Source: Zasmidium citrigriseum
Lineage: Eukaryota > Ascomycota > Dothideomycetes > Mycosphaerellales > Mycosphaerellaceae
DNA length: 64,000 bases
Assembly: GCA_002786025.1 (NCBI GenBank)
Contig: NHNW01000051.1
Coordinates: forward strand, 124,001 to 188,000
Reading direction: 5' to 3'
Positions 44,101 through 54,244 of this stretch are shown here, piece by piece. The notes beneath the pieces are model-generated. The model worked only from the letters and a program-made list of their open reading frames with translations, ran no database searches and was not told the origin of the DNA. Each line of letters begins with the position of its first letter. Positions within the stretch are counted from its first letter, which is position 1. The position numbers and the translations under genes were made by a program.

Positions 44101-44397
44101 CCAATGCCTCTCCATATATGCCTTGGGCAACTCAACACCAACGGCGAAACATTGCACGACCAGTACAATACGGCTGAACTCCAAGGTGACCTGATCGACA
44201 TTGCCCCAGGTGCGTGGATTGATAAGGTCGGCGGCGTGTGGTCCAAAGATGATACCGCATATCGTGGCCACGGTTGCCTCACCAATGTACAGTCGTTCCT
44301 TGATCACAGAGGAACACAGCATGAACAAGCTGGTGAAACCTCCCAGGATGATGTAGACCAGATGCGGTCGGTTGATGGACAGCTGCTCCCAGGCCAT
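41179..44397 (-). CDS. nha1: Plasma-membrane Na+/H+ antiporter Nha1/Cnh1 type
   Basis: Single exon, 1072 residues. It exports Na+ or K+ in exchange for H+ and helps set cytoplasmic pH and salt tolerance. Residues 1-440 carry about 12 hydrophobic segments, with the antiporter core ACVTATDPVLASSVVGKGKF (~142) and SAESGCNDGMAFPF (~180), the latter holding the ion-binding aspartate. The remaining ~630 residues form a long hydrophilic cytosolic tail, as in yeast Nha1, beginning with the conserved ANEGNWMDRLPRI juxtamembrane block. Further on it contains acidic ESDSD-like and repeated GETAAERRRR blocks (two copies, ~960 and ~1020). Its upstream side faces the transposon, 591 bp away. Confidence 0.93.
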   Translation of the reverse strand: MAWEQLSINRPHLVYIILGGFTSLFMLCSSVIKERLYIGEATVATICGIIFGPHAADLINPRTWGNVDQVTLEFSRIVLVVQCFAVGVELPKAYMERHWRSVVFLLVPVMTFGWLITSLFIWAFFSAHLSWLESLAIAACVTATDPVLASSVVGKGKFAKRVPKHLRDILSAESGCNDGMAFPFVYLALYLIHYDLDAAHVTYHWFCFTILYECVFGAFYGVVVGYIARRAIRYAHEKDLIDRESFLVFYFVLALFCAGSGALLGMDDLLVGFACGVGFSNDGWFTEKTEESHVSNVIDLLINLAFFVYFGTIIPWEQYNSGLLGLDVWKLVVIAILVLLFRRIPIMMALKPAIPDVKTWREALFAGHFGPIGVGAIFVAILARAELETDTTTPLRQLPPENTNDEYNVIYLIWPITTFLVICSIVVHGSSIAVFTLGKHINTLTLTMSYTQANEGNWMDRLPRIQSRSKSSMSMQSFDDEKMETGIMKPGVPFLRRQREEDNPSRVQSRASSRHRSRGSKGRSWEFGKGPGGPISESAIAPSRRRESPEPGKRESDSDTLAMKSEPPSDEKTSSPENEREDTDLEKTTSPGEIYEEGKDTVYEDEDGNVLAVEDTHELGANREEVERREGRRLMHEQGADKHHGVATTHEDPSTDPGHEAVKEVKGAEHAAKETLQRPGKGWREGWNKMSTMNMSSMAANLRRPREKPEPERKETRGPARAYQYGNTIIVEDEDGEVIKKYDIPAPGKGQGAADPNKTKQRVGQMGKMLGLGPKEGKVEAGAPGPSSAGKEAEPVDKKVPSKDEDDDERLRFTINSGGRRMSKAEFIEQIRQMDPKSRVEAVEDSNAPEPVKREARKEAREQALANRPRGQSLQVSQVPVVREQPDAEEAEGQAEVTRVASHDSNDLRLVDSNNREVPFHDVSSELRRFQLRSEEGETAAERRRRQALQSTHEEDSDDDGTERIPPSRPRGRRGPVAESSSSPHNRNVSDTGETAAERRRREGALGISKEDSDSEAEDVDRPRQTPATQGRGNIRFAEATPRQRGGQSSAQEGQSQQPRQRTLRWGKNVGR

Positions 44398-44979
44398 GTT
44401 GAATGAATGTTATTTGATTCCCTTCTCTTTAAGCGATTGGATAGGCTTGTCCAAGACTCGTCGAATGCGCGTCCGTCTGTTCAAGTGGGACTATATCGTA
44501 GTCGCGAATCGAAGGTCTCGGCCGCAGCGCGTCGGTCCAAAGTCGAATGGGAGTTGTTCCTCGGATGCATTCAGAGCGGTGTCGCGCCCAGTCGCCGCTC
44601 CCAAAAGGCCGTAATGGCAGCAGGTGGACGAAGAAGCGAAGGCGTCTGATAAGAAGAGCGAAGAAATAGATCAAGCTCTTTGCACAAGGTTTTGTTTGGC
44701 GAGCGTCTCTTGACTGCCCGAACGACGTCAGCCGAGGGCGTGTGGAGAGCGCTGGAGATGTCAGCGATCAGCCGTTGTTCTGCCGTCCGACTGAACGATT
44801 GATGATTGCCGCGATACCGGCACCACTGCGACGAGTGTGGTGAGGTGATTGTAGCGGACGAGGATGCGGCGGCGAAAAGTACGAAAAAGACGAGGATAGT
44901 GCGGGAGGAGGGATGCTGATACAAAGGCACATGCTGGCTCCTCGCGGCGTGAAGGTGTCGATCGGGAAGCCACACGCCA
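44398..44979. other. Upstream region of nha1
   Basis: Ends at the transposon target site. Open frames on the minus strand (such as 44571-44975) have no recognisable domain; presumed 5' UTR and promoter. Confidence 0.45.
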
Positions 44980-44988
44980 CGCTAGAAC
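44980..44988 (+). repeat. Target-site duplication, left copy
   Basis: CGCTAGAAC, repeated directly and exactly at 48330-48338 immediately outside the opposite end of the element. Confidence 0.85.
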
Positions 44989-45182
44989 GGCTGTCCTTAT
45001 AACGAGGCACAACACGGGCCACCTATCCACATCGGCGATACAGCTTCCGACGCCGAGGCATCGCGTTTTAGTGGGCCGCCTACCAAAATCCGATGCACCT
45101 TCGTCGTAAACTGTATACTCGCTATAGATACCTTACTATCGCTCGTATATATAAGAATAAAGCTATAGATTTACTTATAGAT
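44989..45182 (+). repeat. Left terminal inverted repeat
   Basis: Starts GGCTGTCCTTATAACGAGGC. The first 35 bp match the right end perfectly in inverse orientation. A second strong block is GCATCGCGTTTTAGTG (to ~45072) and a third ACCAAAATCCGATGCAC (to 45098); the inner block runs to ~45182. Confidence 0.85.
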
Positions 45183-48127
45183 TACTAGTATATTAATATA
45201 TAAGGAGTTAGTAATATTATTGTCCTTCGTCTACCTTACTATCGCTCTTAACTCGCTATCGCTTCTACCTACCGCCGCTAGTTACTATCTAAGGGGGTAG
45301 TACTTATAATAGTATAGTAGATAGATCTAGTTTAATACCTTACTTAGCGTAGTAGCTACTAGTAATATAGCTAGTATTAAAGGGGGTGTTAGTAAGCTTA
45401 ACCTTTATCTTCTAAGGTACTATACGCTTAGAGTAGGCTCTTCTAACTTCTTTAAGAAGCTTACTAATAGCTACTATTATAATAGGGGTAATAGAGTCTT
45501 AAATACGTTATAGCTACCCCTTAATTACCTTATCCTTAACCTATAGCTTAATATTAGCTAGGTTAGGATCCTCTTTAAGTAAATAGTATCGCTCTTAGAG
45601 GTTATAGACCTACTACTTTATTATTATAGTACGCTTATAAAGGCTAGCTAGCCGCTTATTACCTTTACCTTCGTCGATGTCGACTATAACCTTCTTAATA
45701 CTAAAATATAGGTCGAAGCCGTTATTATACTATAGAGCCGTCTACTTATTAAAGTCTTTAGCGGTAAAGTAATTATATATAAGGTACTTAGCCTAGAGGT
45801 ATTAATATATAACTAGGTACTAGCGATAGAAGATATAATTATACTCGTTATCGGCTAGCTCGTCGCTTTCCTTTAGGTTACCGTTAAAGGCGTCTATCTA
45901 GCTAAAACTAAGCTACTCTATAACGAGTTATTATACTAGCTAAGGTAGTCGCTCTATCTATAGATTATTAACGGTAAAGGGGTAGATCTTAGTAGTTATA
46001 TTATACTCTACTTAGCCGGCTCTACGATCGACGCTAGCTACTATATTATATACGTACTAGTAGATACCTTTAAGTAAGTAGTAGGTTATCTATTACTTAA
46101 TATTAGGCCTACGCTTAAGTAGTAGGTAGAAGTTCTTAAGATTACTCGTTATATAAATCTAAAGAGCGATATAGATATAAGTCTTTAGATAGTAGGCCTA
46201 TATAGCTATAGACGAGCGTATAACGACGTCGATATAGCGGCGCTTCTAATCTATAACCTTAGCCGTTAACCCCTTAACTTACTCGAGTAGATCTAGCGCC
46301 TTATTAAGTAACTACTTATAGCTAGCCTTCGTATATCGATATTTAAGGGTAGCGAGGAGGTAAGGTAGTACCCTAATAAACTTCTAGCCCTTAAACTACT
46401 CTATAATAGCCTACTTATAGTACTACTAGTAAAGGAAGTAAGTAACTTCTATCTTACTAGTAATTAAGCTTAGAAACGCTATCTTAATACTAAGTTACTC
46501 GCCGCCTAAGTCGTTAGTTATAATATACTAGTATTACTAGCTAGACTACTCCTTTAACGTCTTTAGAGCTAAGCTAATAGTCTTACCGTCCTTTCTATAA
46601 GATAACTAATAGCTATAAAGGCGATAGGTACTAGTCTAGTTACGTACTATTACGCTAAAGAGCTTCTACTCGAGCTAGTTTATCTTATAAGTCGAATCTA
46701 TAATAGTAATCTAACTATAGCGCTTAAGTAACTTTAGACTACTCTTAGACGTAAATACTAGTACTTTACTAGGATTTCCGTTAGTTTTAGATTACTCGAT
46801 ATTAATATATTTAGTATAATAGGTATCTAAAGGAAGATTATTAGTATAATTTAAAGTAAATAAAATAGCTAAGATAAGCCGCGCTAAACCGAATCTAGTA
46901 AGGGGAGCTAACGGTACGAGCTATACGAAGTATACTAAGCCGCTTTAGGTAACTTAGTAATATTAAGTTACGGGTAACTTACTTCTTTCGAGCTAGTCTA
47001 TTACTTCTAATAACTATAATAATATACTCTTATTACCTCCTTAGAAGCGTAGATTAGGGTTTATACGTCTCTAGCCTCTAGAAGCGTTATATACGCTCTA
47101 GATATCGAATTTATAGCTACTAGCGGCGAGTAATCGAGCTATACCCCCTTCTATAAGATCCCCTATAATAATCGCTCGTATAGCGGTAGTTCCGTATCTA
47201 CTTATTACTTCTACGCTAGCTAGTCTTATTACGAAGGTAGGCGTCTTACGCCTATCTACGGTTTCGAGGTTATAATTATAAGTACTATTATATAAGATTA
47301 GGTATCTAAGTAGCCTAATCTAATATTACTCCTTAAGATAGTCCTTTAATAGCTAGGTACCCTCTATACCCTCCTTAGCTTCCTTATATACCCCCTAGAT
47401 CTTTAAACTAGCCTTATACTATAGCGACTTAGTTACCTTCTTACTACGTTACTTAGAGGTATCGTCCGTTAACTTCTTCGACTTATAAGGCTTTCGATAG
47501 CTATAGCGATACTTAAAGACGAAGTCTTATATATACTTAGACGGCCTATATAGATAAGTACCGTCGGTATACTATACGTTATCGACAAACGGCTAGTAGA
47601 TCGACTTCTCGCTAGATATTATCTTAAAACTTCTACTACTACTAGTAGTACCTTCTTTAATACTAAATAATTGCTTCTACTAGTCCTTAAGCGCTAGTAG
47701 TAGCTTAAGAATCGATATATAGCCGCTATCGAAGTAGAGCCTACTCTATAAGTTTTTAAACTTATTAAAGCCGTTATCTATATACTAAATAATATCCTTA
47801 TTACTACTATTATTACTCTCTTAACGAGTTACCTTAATAACTAGTATAGGTACTACCTCTATAGGCGTAGGCGCCTTAGATACTACCTCTTTATAGCTAC
47901 TAGCCGCTAGTAGATTATCGTCGTCTAAGCCGCTATTATTACCGATCTAGTTATCGATATTATTATCTAGTATCTTAATAACCTCTTAGTTTAGTAGTAG
48001 CTCGTTAATAGCCGCTTAAAGGGCGTCGATTTAAGTAGCGGTAAGGATCTAATCGTCGACATTTATAGCGGCGGCGGCGGTAAGGGCGGTAAGGAAGAGT
48101 AGCGATAATAATACCTTTAAAAAGAGT

Positions 48128-48329
48128 AGTATAGGCGTCTATATATAAATCTATAGCTTTATAGGCGAGCGATAGTAAGGTGTATAGGGTAGTATACTAA
48201 TAGCGACAACAGTGCATCGGATTTTGGTGTGCGTCGCACTAAAACGCGATGCGCCGGCGTCGCTGGCCGCATATGCCGATATACGATATACGAGGGTGGC
48301 CCGTGTTGTGCCTCGTTATAAGGACAGCC
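48128..48329 (-). repeat. Right terminal inverted repeat
   Basis: Inverse complement of the left end. The outer part (48212-48329) is not mutated by RIP; the inner part (48128-48180) is. Confidence 0.85.
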
Positions 48330-48338
48330 CGCTAGAAC
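48330..48338 (+). repeat. Target-site duplication, right copy
   Basis: CGCTAGAAC, matching 44980-44988. Confidence 0.85.
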
Positions 48339-48648
48339 TAGCCAAGCCGCATTCTCTCTCTTCTTCACACTTTCTTGTAACAACCTTTCCATAGCCTGAG
48401 ATTACTTTGAAGGCGTGCTTGTTAGGCCTGCCAGTCCGATCTTTCCGGCTCTGTGCGAGAGATTCCGCGGATTCGGTGGCAACCAAGCGTGAGGAAGCTA
48501 CACAAGCACGGGCAATCGTGCCGACTGTATGCCGCCGAGTCTTGGGACCAAGACCAGCCCCGGATCGCATCGACTCGTTTACCACACACACGAGCACCAA
48601 CCAGACTACTCCCACATCCAGCGCATTCACTGATACGGCCCGCCAAAA
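48339..48648. other. Upstream region of ctu2
   Basis: Lies between the transposon and ctu2, so the ctu2 promoter is within 310 bp of a transposon end. It starts with a CT-rich stretch (48350-48375). No gene seen. Confidence 0.5.
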
Positions 48649-49716
48649 ATGCCTGGACGCCGCCTTCCGGCTCAGCCCGTGGATGAGAGCCTCTGCCGAC
48701 GCTGCCAGACCGTTGAGCCGGCCATCGTTGTACGGACGGAGCCTCTGTGCAAAGCCTGCTTCAGCAAGTACGTGCAAACCAAAGTGGTGAAGCGCATGGA
48801 GAGCTTTCGCGTCCGCAACTCGGAGCTGGGCAAAGAGCGGAGGCTGCTCCTGCCTCTGTCTTATGATGCGTGCTCGGTGGGGTTGCTGCACATCCTCAGC
48901 CAGCACCTTAAGGGCCAAGCAGAGAAGACCGGCAGGACCGGCTTCAAACTGTGCATATTACACATTGCTGACGAGCTGTCTGCACACGATGATGCCTTTA
49001 GCAGGGTCCAAGCTCGATATCCAGAGCACGAGTATCACTCAGCTGTACTTTCTGAAGTGCTCTCACTGGAAGATGTCTCCAGCCTATTCCCGGACACCAA
49101 AGACGGAAATGACGGAAAGTCGAGCTCACCAGAGCGTTTGCAATCAATCTTGAAGGCTGCCAAGTCCGCGACAGCTCGCCAGGATACACTTCAAATCCTT
49201 CGAAGGAGGCTCATTGTCCAGATCGCGAAGGACAGAGACTGCGAAGCTGTTGTGTGGGAATATAGCACGACGAAGCTGGCGGAGAGAACACTGGCCGAGA
49301 CTGCCAAAGGACGAGGTTTCTCCTTGCCGTGGATTGTGGCCGACGGAGAATCGCCACATGGCATTGCTTTCTACTTTCCGCTGAGGGAAATCCTGACCAA
49401 GGAGATCGAGTCCTATGTGTCCTTTGTCGAGCCGCCTTTGGAGGAGCAGCTGGTGAAGCCGGAGAAGATCTCAAATGTCAGCACCAAAAACATGACCATC
49501 GACGATCTCATGAATCAGTACTTCGAGTCTGTCGAACAGGAGTACCCTTCAATCGTCGCCAATGTCGTCAGGACAACTGGAAAGCTGCAAGCAGCACCGC
49601 TGAGTGAAGTGGAACAACAATGTGAGCTGTGCAACATCCCGCTCCAAGGCCAGGCCCCTGAGAAGAGTCGATTATGCTACGGCTGCATTCGAAACATGCC
49701 CCAAGTCACCAGCTGA
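48649..49716 (+). CDS. ctu2: Cytoplasmic tRNA 2-thiolation protein Ctu2/Ncs2
   Basis: Single exon, 355 residues. With Ctu1/Ncs6 it thiolates the wobble uridine (s2U34) of Lys, Gln and Glu tRNAs using sulfur from Urm1. Recognisable parts: N-terminal zinc-type cysteines LCRRCQ ... LCKACF followed by FSKYVQTKVVKRMESFRVR, the nucleotide-binding-like LLPLSYDACSVGLLHIL (a P-loop-like segment that is degenerate in Ctu2 compared with Ctu1), YPLREI-like FYFPLREILTKEIESYV, and C-terminal CELCNIPLQ ... LCYGC cysteine pairs. Length is somewhat short but all blocks are present. It converges with the secreted-protein gene (3' ends 89 bp apart). Confidence 0.9.
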   Translation: MPGRRLPAQPVDESLCRRCQTVEPAIVVRTEPLCKACFSKYVQTKVVKRMESFRVRNSELGKERRLLLPLSYDACSVGLLHILSQHLKGQAEKTGRTGFKLCILHIADELSAHDDAFSRVQARYPEHEYHSAVLSEVLSLEDVSSLFPDTKDGNDGKSSSPERLQSILKAAKSATARQDTLQILRRRLIVQIAKDRDCEAVVWEYSTTKLAERTLAETAKGRGFSLPWIVADGESPHGIAFYFPLREILTKEIESYVSFVEPPLEEQLVKPEKISNVSTKNMTIDDLMNQYFESVEQEYPSIVANVVRTTGKLQAAPLSEVEQQCELCNIPLQGQAPEKSRLCYGCIRNMPQVTS

Positions 49717-49805
49717 AATTGTACAAACCGACAATGCCTCTTGCTTGTCTCCTTCGACGCCTTTTCTCCAACGCCTTCCGGAACCAATCCCCCAACATTC
49801 GACGG

Positions 49806-50511
49806 TCACTTCGTGACTGGCGGCAGAGTCTTGAGGACGACGGGTGTGGCTGTGTCGGTCACAGCATTGTCCACATTCCACTTCAGTACCCAGAGGTTGT
49901 CATCGATGGCATCCGCATACCACTTGGTGGTGATGTCTCCAGAGTCGCTCACCCAGACCAGCATTGTGCCCCAGTTGTCGAACCCAGTGCTGGTCACGGT
50001 GGTATTCGGATTGGCGTCAAACTCCGCCGCAGCGAACGCGCCAGAGTTGTTGTTGATGACAAGCTTGGGCGATGTCCAGTTCCCACTTGACGAGAGCGAC
50101 TGGTTCGTGGGAGCTGCCGTGAAGGAACCATCGCTCGCGTTCTGGGTGACTACTGAAGTTTAGAATCAAACATAAGCCATTCGCTTCTTCAAGAAGACAA
50201 GGAAATTTCTGGACGACAGCTTTGCTTACGAGTTATATTTGTGGCCTGAATTAGGGTCAGCACTCATCTCTCGGCAAACCGACGGAAGTCTAATACTCAC
50301 CATGTCGGCATTGGGCGGAGGCAAATTGCCAATGTACGCGGTTCCTGTACTCAATCAGCAACAACTCGACACAGGGAAAGGGTCTCGTCCCACCGTCGGC
50401 ATAGAACAATGGCAGACCTTTGATGCCACTGCCATATCCATAATAGCGAGCACCATCCGCAGCTGCAACGCACACGGCGAAGCAGAAGAGCGCAAAGGTA
50501 TCCGGAAACAT
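49806..50511 (-). CDS. Small secreted glycoprotein of unknown function
   Basis: Exons 50511-50394, 50344-50301, 50245-50230 and 50152-49806 join in frame to 174 residues; exon 3 is only 16 nt (encoding ATNIT). The N-terminus MFPDTFALFCFAVCVAAADG is a clear signal peptide. The mature chain begins ARYYGYGSGIKGLPLFYADG, has several N-glycosylation sequons (NIT, NAS, NQS, NWT, NNS, NTT) and a W-rich C-terminal half (FDNWGTMLVWVSDSG, then WYADAIDDNLWVLKW). Apart from the signal peptide it has no cysteines, so no disulfides. It resembles conserved but unnamed secreted proteins of filamentous ascomycetes; a surface or secreted role is inferred. Confidence 0.75.
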
Positions 50512-50861
50512 TCTGGATGAACAGACAACGATTGGGAGAAGTGCGAACGTGGTGCAGGAACGACTTGTCGAGTTGCGCGCTGGGGTTCGAGAAGAGGATG
50601 GTAGGGGGAGATATGGCACCCCTCCACCACGCTCACGAATGTACTCGTGGCTCGCCTACGTCGGCTGCGATCTTTTCTGGTTCACATCATCTATTCGCCG
50701 TTTCATCAAATCTTTGGAAGCCACCTTCCACGCCTCGCTGTTCTCGCAGTCCGTTGGCGCTTGCGTGGCCAGCCCTGGTCACGTCCCAATACCACGGCCA
50801 CTTCGACGAAAACTTCGAACCGAGTCTCGACTTGGCATAGCCATCGTGGACGCGTGTTGAT

Positions 50862-51279
50862 GCTAGGATCCATAGCAATGGACGCCTCTATAGTGGACTT
50901 AAGCGAATGGGTCCACTGTTTCGAGGCTTTGCGAGAGGCTCGGCTACGATACCCGGCGGTCCCGAATGGACCACTTTCGACCTCACCTGTTCAGGTCACA
51001 GCTTTCAAGGCCTACGAAGACGTGCAGAAATCAATATCTTCGTGCATACAAGACAGCTGCATGCTGCAGACCGCCTCGTGGCCAGGTCTGTCTTCAGTGT
51101 TCCACTCAGGGTCTAATCTGCTCCTCCATCACGCTGCGAACATCACGATAATGCAAGCCGATACATTGATGAAGAGTTGCCGACAATGCATGGATGGCCA
51201 CGCATGCTGGTGGCTTGGCGTGTCCAATACGCCAGATACGCAGCCTCGAAGAAGGCTTAGGAAGAGCTTGCCCGTTTGA
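50862..51279 (+). CDS. Hypothetical open frame, weak support
   Basis: In-frame ATGs at about 50862 and 50877 give ~139 or ~134 residues (MDASIVDLSEWVHCFEALRE onward) with reasonable amino-acid balance and four or more cysteines near LMKSCRQCMDGHACWW. No domain recognised, no signal peptide and no intron evidence. It may be the surviving end of a larger gene or chance. Confidence 0.25.
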
Positions 51280-52264
51280 CGAGCGTTTGGGGCCACGATC
51301 GACTGTGAAACAGGGCCTTTTGCGAATGGAACAATGCCTCTCTCTGAGCCTCTCCCCAACGACGTTAGATCGCAGCACACATGCTAGCGTATACTCCCAT
51401 GCTGTGGAGAGCAAGCGCCTCACAGCATCGAGACGCAAGCATGGCCCACTCACATTCGCACCAAGCGCCATCCCTATTGCCTGATCCGGAACTCGGCCAA
51501 GGGAAGCATGCAGAGGGCAAGGCGTCCACTACCCATCAGTCAATCGATGAGGCTGAAATTCGCCTTTGCCTTGCCCGATCAAGTCGCGCTCTTTCTTTCC
51601 TGCATGCACACGCTATCAATTCTCCGACGCATATTCCTTCGCCAAGCCATATCCAACTTCATGTGTCACCCAGAGCTTCAACATCAGGTTTTCGTCTCTT
51701 TATTGCCGACTCCATTATCCGCGCGCTAACTTCTAACATGCCCAAACATCGTGGAATGTCCGTGCTTCGAGCGTCGTCAATCTCTCCAGCTCCCCAGGGA
51801 TCTACTGCAGCCGAGATGTCTCCATACAGTCCACGAAACTCTGGGACTACCGCATTGAGCCCCTTTCGCGGCAACCTATCTCCACACTGACATACCTCCA
51901 TCCTCTGATACGTACGCTTTCGGTCCGAGACCGCCTCGACGACAAAGCAGGAGCCCACACCCGAGAACAAGATCTCCAGCTGGACATCTCAACGCAGACA
52001 GCCCGCCCGTTGACACAGTGCAGACATGTACGTCGACTTACGTGGCATCGACCATCACTCTATTCTCGGAACCAGTCCTGTGGATCAACGATAGGTCTCC
52101 AGAGATGCATCCAGTTGCGTAGCTCAGGGCGAGAAGACCGAGTCCGTTGAGCTGGCAGAGGACGAGCTATAGAATGCATTGAGATCGCTCATTGATCGGT
52201 CTCGTATCGTTATCATTACTACTCTCGTTTCTTCCTCCTCCTGCTCGGTCTTTCGCTTTGCATC
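51280..52264. other. Intergenic region upstream of the laccase gene
   Basis: Frames on both strands (for example 51381-51890 plus, 51659-51970 minus) overlap and look non-coding. The last ~80 bp before the laccase ATG are CT-rich. Confidence 0.45.
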
Positions 52265-54244
52265 ATGAAGGCCACTTCAAGATCTCTGGGCCTTCTCGTA
52301 TGCGCAACAGCTCTCGTTCAATCCATCTCCATCCCCTCCCCATGCCAACCGAGCGCCCTCCTCCCCCGCCAAAGCAACTCAAGCTCCATCTGCGCCGGCA
52401 ACACCGCCTCCGACCGCAGCATCTGGTGCGACTACGACATCAACACCAACTACTACGACGAAGTCCCCAATACAGGAGTCACCCGAGAATACTATTTCGA
52501 AGTCACAAATTCCACCCTCGCCCCGGACGGCGTCGAGCGAGTCGTCTTATCCATCAATGGCAGTGTACCTGGTCCGACGATTGAGGCGAATTGGGGCGAT
52601 ACGGTTGTTGTGCATGTGCTGAACAGTTTGACGGCGAATGGGACGGGAATACATTTTCATGGTGAGTTGGTGCAATGCTGGGTTGTGTTTGGGGGTGGTG
52701 GAGTTGATGGGTTGTAGGTATTCGACAAAACTGGACGAATCCTAATGATGGCGTGCCGAGTATCACGCAATGTCCGACTGCGCCGGGCGATTCGGTGACG
52801 TATACTTGGAGGGCGACGCAGTATGGTTCGAGGTATGATTCATACCCTCTTTCTCATCCCACACCGATCTTGCAGCTAATGTGGTAATGTAGTTGGTATC
52901 ACTCGCACTACTCCCTCCAAGCCTGGGAGGGCGTTTTCGGCGGAATCGTAATTCACGGCCCCGCGAGCGGGGATTACGATGAGGATCTGGGGATTATGTT
53001 TTTGAATGATTGGGATCATGAGACGGCTTGTGAGTTGTATAGTTATGCTGAGACGCAAGGCCCGCCGACGCTCGACACCGGTCTTATCAACGGCACGAAT
53101 ATGTGGCAGAATTCTTCGGGGGCTTATTGGGAGACTTCTCTTACGGAAGACACGACTTACCTTCTTCGCCTGGTGAATGGTGCCATCGACACGCACTTCG
53201 ACTTCATGATTGACAACCACACCCTCACCGTCATCGCCGCTGACTTCGTTCCGATCACACCCTACACGACCGAAACGCTGTCCATTGGCATGGGCCAACG
53301 CTACGACATACTGATCACGACCGATCAAGCCTCTGTGGCTTCCGATTTCTGGCTGAGAGCTATCCCGGATACGTTTTGCTCCGAGAACGATAATGCGAAT
53401 TGGATCCGCGGGATTGTGCATTATGGCGATGGTACGGGGACGCCTACCACGAGTAAGTGGGATTATGAGGAGAAGGAGTGTTTTGGCGAGCCGGCGGAGA
53501 GTTTGGTGCCGGTGTTGGAGTTGGATGCAGGGAGTTCGGCGACTTTGAGTGAGGATTTGGAAGTTACGGTGGGGACGAATGAGGATAGTCTGTTCAAGTG
53601 GTATGTCCTTCAAACCCAATCCGCTCGTATCAAGTATACTGATTCTTTTTTTTTGTGCAGGTACATCGGCGGCACAACCATGGCCGTCGAATGGGCCAAC
53701 CCATCCGCCCTCCAAATCCTCTCCAACTCGTCCGACTGGTCCTCCAGCAGCGGCGTCATAGAATTTGAGGGCGATGCCTCAACCTGGGCGTACATCATCA
53801 TTCAAACTTCCAACGCCATTCCGCACCCGATCCATTTGCACGGGCATGATTTTTACCAGCTTGCGCAAGGGACGGGGACGTATGAGAGTGCGGCGCCGAC
53901 GTTGCAGACGACGAATCCGATAAGGAGGGATGTGACTATGTTGCCGGCGAGTGGGTTTGTGGTTATTGCGTTTGTGGCGGATAATCCGGGGGCGTGGTTG
54001 TGTCATTGTGAGTATAACAACAGTAATCTCTGATGCTCAAGTGTTAGGTGGAGTCTGGCTAACCATGTGTTGTGCCACAGGTCATATTGGATGGCATACC
54101 GAGGAAGGTTTCGCGCTGCAGTTTATTGAGCGGTATGATGAGATTGCGTCGATGTATAATCAGACGGCTTTGGAGAGTGGATGTAGTGCTTGGGAGGAGT
54201 ATACGGATGAGACGGGGTTGACGGATGATGCTAGTGGTGTTTGA
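52265..54244 (+). CDS. Laccase-type multicopper oxidase, secreted
   Basis: Exons 52265-52661, 52718-52832, 52893-53600, 53661-54007 and 54081-54244 join in frame to 576 residues. It oxidises phenolic substrates and reduces O2 to water. A signal peptide (SLGLLVCATALVQS) leads into a mature protein with many N-glycosylation sites. All four copper signatures are complete: IHFHGIRQNWTNPNDG (~129), WYHSHYSLQAWEG, HPIHLHGHDFY and WLCHCHIGWHTEEGF (HCHIGWH, 522-528). Introns 1, 2 and 4 interrupt the copper motifs themselves. The residue after the T1 ligands indicates a typical ascomycete laccase, but whether the role is in melanin, lignocellulose or toxin metabolism cannot be told; no pigment cluster genes are nearby. 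Confidence 0.93.

Larger units (their letters stand above)
44989..48329. mobile_element. RIP-inactivated DNA transposon with long TIRs, MULE-like
   Basis: A 3341-bp element bounded by inverted repeats and a 9-bp target duplication. The outer 35 bp of the inverted repeats are identical, similarity continues in blocks to ~110 bp, and a further inverted block (ACCTTACTATCGCTCG, then AAAGCTATAGATTTA) extends it to roughly 195 bp. Long TIRs with a 9-bp duplication are the layout of Mutator-like elements; hAT elements have 8-bp duplications and short TIRs. From ~45100 to ~48190 CpA and TpG are almost absent while TpA is hugely enriched and CpG is retained, and no open frame of even 60 codons survives in any frame. 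That is saturating RIP. The transposase cannot be read directly, so the superfamily is inferred from structure only. Confidence 0.8.

Noticed and set aside
44989..48329. LTR retrotransposon instead of a DNA transposon
   Set aside because: The terminal repeats are inverted, not direct, and the target duplication is 9 bp rather than the 4-6 bp usual for LTR elements.
52876..53715. 279-codon minus-strand frame
   Set aside because: Antisense to laccase exon 3, which has intact copper motifs; no independent evidence.
48649..54244. Secondary-metabolite or pigment cluster around the laccase
   Set aside because: Neighbours are tRNA thiolation, a small secreted protein and cohesin; no polyketide synthase, NRPS, tailoring enzyme, transporter or pathway regulator.
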